From contig JAJFUH010000032.1 in the NCBI GenBank assembly GCA_021372535.1, positions 1 through 24,810 on the forward strand: a stretch of DNA of 24,810 nucleotides. The letters are read 5' to 3'. A model generated the notes under the pieces. It was not told where the DNA came from. It saw only the letters and a program-made list of their open reading frames with translations, and did not search any database. The position numbers and the translations under genes are program-made. Below, in pieces: positions 23,894-24,810 of the stretch. Source of the stretch: a bacterium (GTDB taxonomy: Bacteria > Latescibacterota > Latescibacteria > Latescibacterales > Latescibacteraceae). Within the stretch, counting starts at the first letter, position 1. Each line of letters opens with the position of its first letter.

Positions 23894-24810
23894 TTCCGGA
23901 ATCCTCCATGCGGCGGTTCTTTTCGGTGAACCAGATGTAAAGCACCACTGCGATCTGATTGAAAATCAGGAGGGTAGTATAACACAGAAAAACGGAATGA
24001 AATTGCGGAATAGGGAAAGAACATTCCATTACAGCGCCCGCAGCGAGAATTCCCTGGCCGGTCAGCCCGATCCACAGCGCGGGAGATTCGGTCGAGCCCT
24101 TTATAGAGCGTGAGAACCAGACTGTGGTCAGCACATACTTGATAACCGCCCGCAACGCGAACAGTCCCAGTGCACAGAAAAAAATGAACGCCAGTTTTAA
24201 TCTGAGAATGGACAGAAGCGGCGTCACCATGGTACCGAGGCTGAACATGAAGATTTTTTCGATTATTTCATGAGGATCGTTGAGGGCCTGGAGAGTTTCG
24301 AGCCTTTTCAGCGTGCTGTTGATAAGGAACGCTCCGGTAATAGTGCCTACAAACAGTGGTGAAAAAGAAAGCGTGGTGCTTATTCCGCTCATGAGCGCCG
24401 TAACACTCACCAGGATGATGGAAATACTGTCGGACGAATCTGCGCCTGATACGAGCATATTGAGCAGTATACCTCCGCATATTCCCACGATGATCTGGAG
24501 GATGAAGAAGGCCGGAATACCGGTAAATCCATGGCCGAGGACAGTAACTCCGGGATTCTGATACAGCAGTCTGCCCATTATGGCAAGCGCGGTGACGGGA
24601 ATGATGTTTCCGATCGGCAGGAGGTTATCGAAAACAGGATGATGAGCGCTCTCCTGCTCGCGATAAAAAATGTCTTTTCTCCTGAAGAATGTGAACGAGG
24701 CAAACAGGCCGACCATGAGCGCGGTTCCTGACTCGCTCCAGTTTCCGATTCTGAAATAGATATAGATGATTCCGATGATTGAAATGGTGATGAACACGAG
24801 TAGAGGTTCG
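23886..24810 (-). CDS. CPA2-type cation/proton antiporter, partial at window end
   Basis: The reading frame stays open to the last base of the window, so the N-terminus is missing; an internal GTG at 24797 is probably not the true start. The visible 308 residues have eight or more membrane spans. The segment GTITGAFLINSTLKRLETLQ..NDPHEIIEKIFMFSLGTMV follows the conserved GAFLAG..P..E...P...FFV..G pattern of the CPA2 sodium/proton exchanger domain. The C-terminus ends shortly after the last span, without a regulatory domain. It lies upstream of, and overlaps, the second antiporter gene. The two share a fold but look clearly diverged, so a recent duplication is unlikely. Confidence 0.8.
   Translation of the reverse strand, partial: EPLLVFITISIIGIIYIYFRIGNWSESGTALMVGLFASFTFFRRKDIFYREQESAHHPVFDNLLPIGNIIPVTALAIMGRLLYQNPGVTVLGHGFTGIPAFFILQIIVGICGGILLNMLVSGADSSDSISIILVSVTALMSGISTTLSFSPLFVGTITGAFLINSTLKRLETLQALNDPHEIIEKIFMFSLGTMVTPLLSILRLKLAFIFFCALGLFALRAVIKYVLTTVWFSRSIKGSTESPALWIGLTGQGILAAGAVMECSFPIPQFHSVFLCYTTLLIFNQIAVVLYIWFTEKNRRMEDSGNA

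Noticed and set aside
1-24810. Mobile element, prophage, CRISPR or tRNA
   Set aside because: No transposase, integrase, phage gene, regularly spaced repeat or cloverleaf was recognised on either strand.

Overview
The window looks like chromosomal DNA of a free-living Gram-negative bacterium. The evidence is an outer-membrane polysaccharide export protein, a lipidated TPR protein, an ECF sigma/anti-sigma pair and a sigma-54 activator. A response regulator fused to a PglZ domain (PorX architecture), encoded next to tsaE, points to the Bacteroidota-allied (FCB) bacteria or an uncultured phylum near them. This placement is an inference from gene content. I see no IS element, phage gene, tRNA, rRNA or CRISPR array.

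Left part, all on the minus strand. An fmdB-like zinc-ribbon gene and a TPR lipoprotein gene (273-1145) follow a clear sigma-70 promoter. Next are a sigma-54 activator with a degenerate receiver (1416-2888), a CRP/FNR-family regulator (3090-3767) and an unassigned polytopic membrane protein (4007-5131). An envelope-stress style cluster follows, read from right to left: ECF sigma factor (7547-8167), zinc-finger anti-sigma factor (6796-7389) and an HtrA/DegP-like protein (5594-6637). The HtrA-like protein has lost all three residues of the protease triad but keeps its PDZ domain. A likely ECF-type autoregulatory promoter lies just upstream of the sigma gene.

Middle, plus strand. After a 721-bp non-coding region come four exopolysaccharide genes: Wza-like export protein, Wzz-like chain-length protein without a kinase domain, MOP-family flippase and GT4 glycosyltransferase (8889-14484). 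A 238-bp gap containing short direct and inverted repeats leads to a second, tightly packed six-gene unit (14723-21338). It encodes a GT2 glycosyltransferase, a WbaP/WcaJ-type priming sugar transferase, a membrane histidine kinase, the REC-PglZ response regulator, TsaE and an RseC-family membrane protein. Gene borders here are overlaps or gaps of only a few bases, so polysaccharide initiation, a PorX-like signalling pair and a tRNA-modification ATPase are probably co-transcribed.

Right part, minus strand. A membrane-anchored M23 (LytM) peptidase has its own strong sigma-70-like promoter. Two overlapping genes for CPA2-type cation/proton antiporters follow; the upstream one runs off the right end of the window.

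The window combines surface-polysaccharide assembly with envelope surveillance. The most unusual points are the catalytically dead HtrA in a sigma/anti-sigma cluster and the adjacent histidine kinase/REC-PglZ pair inside a polysaccharide operon.
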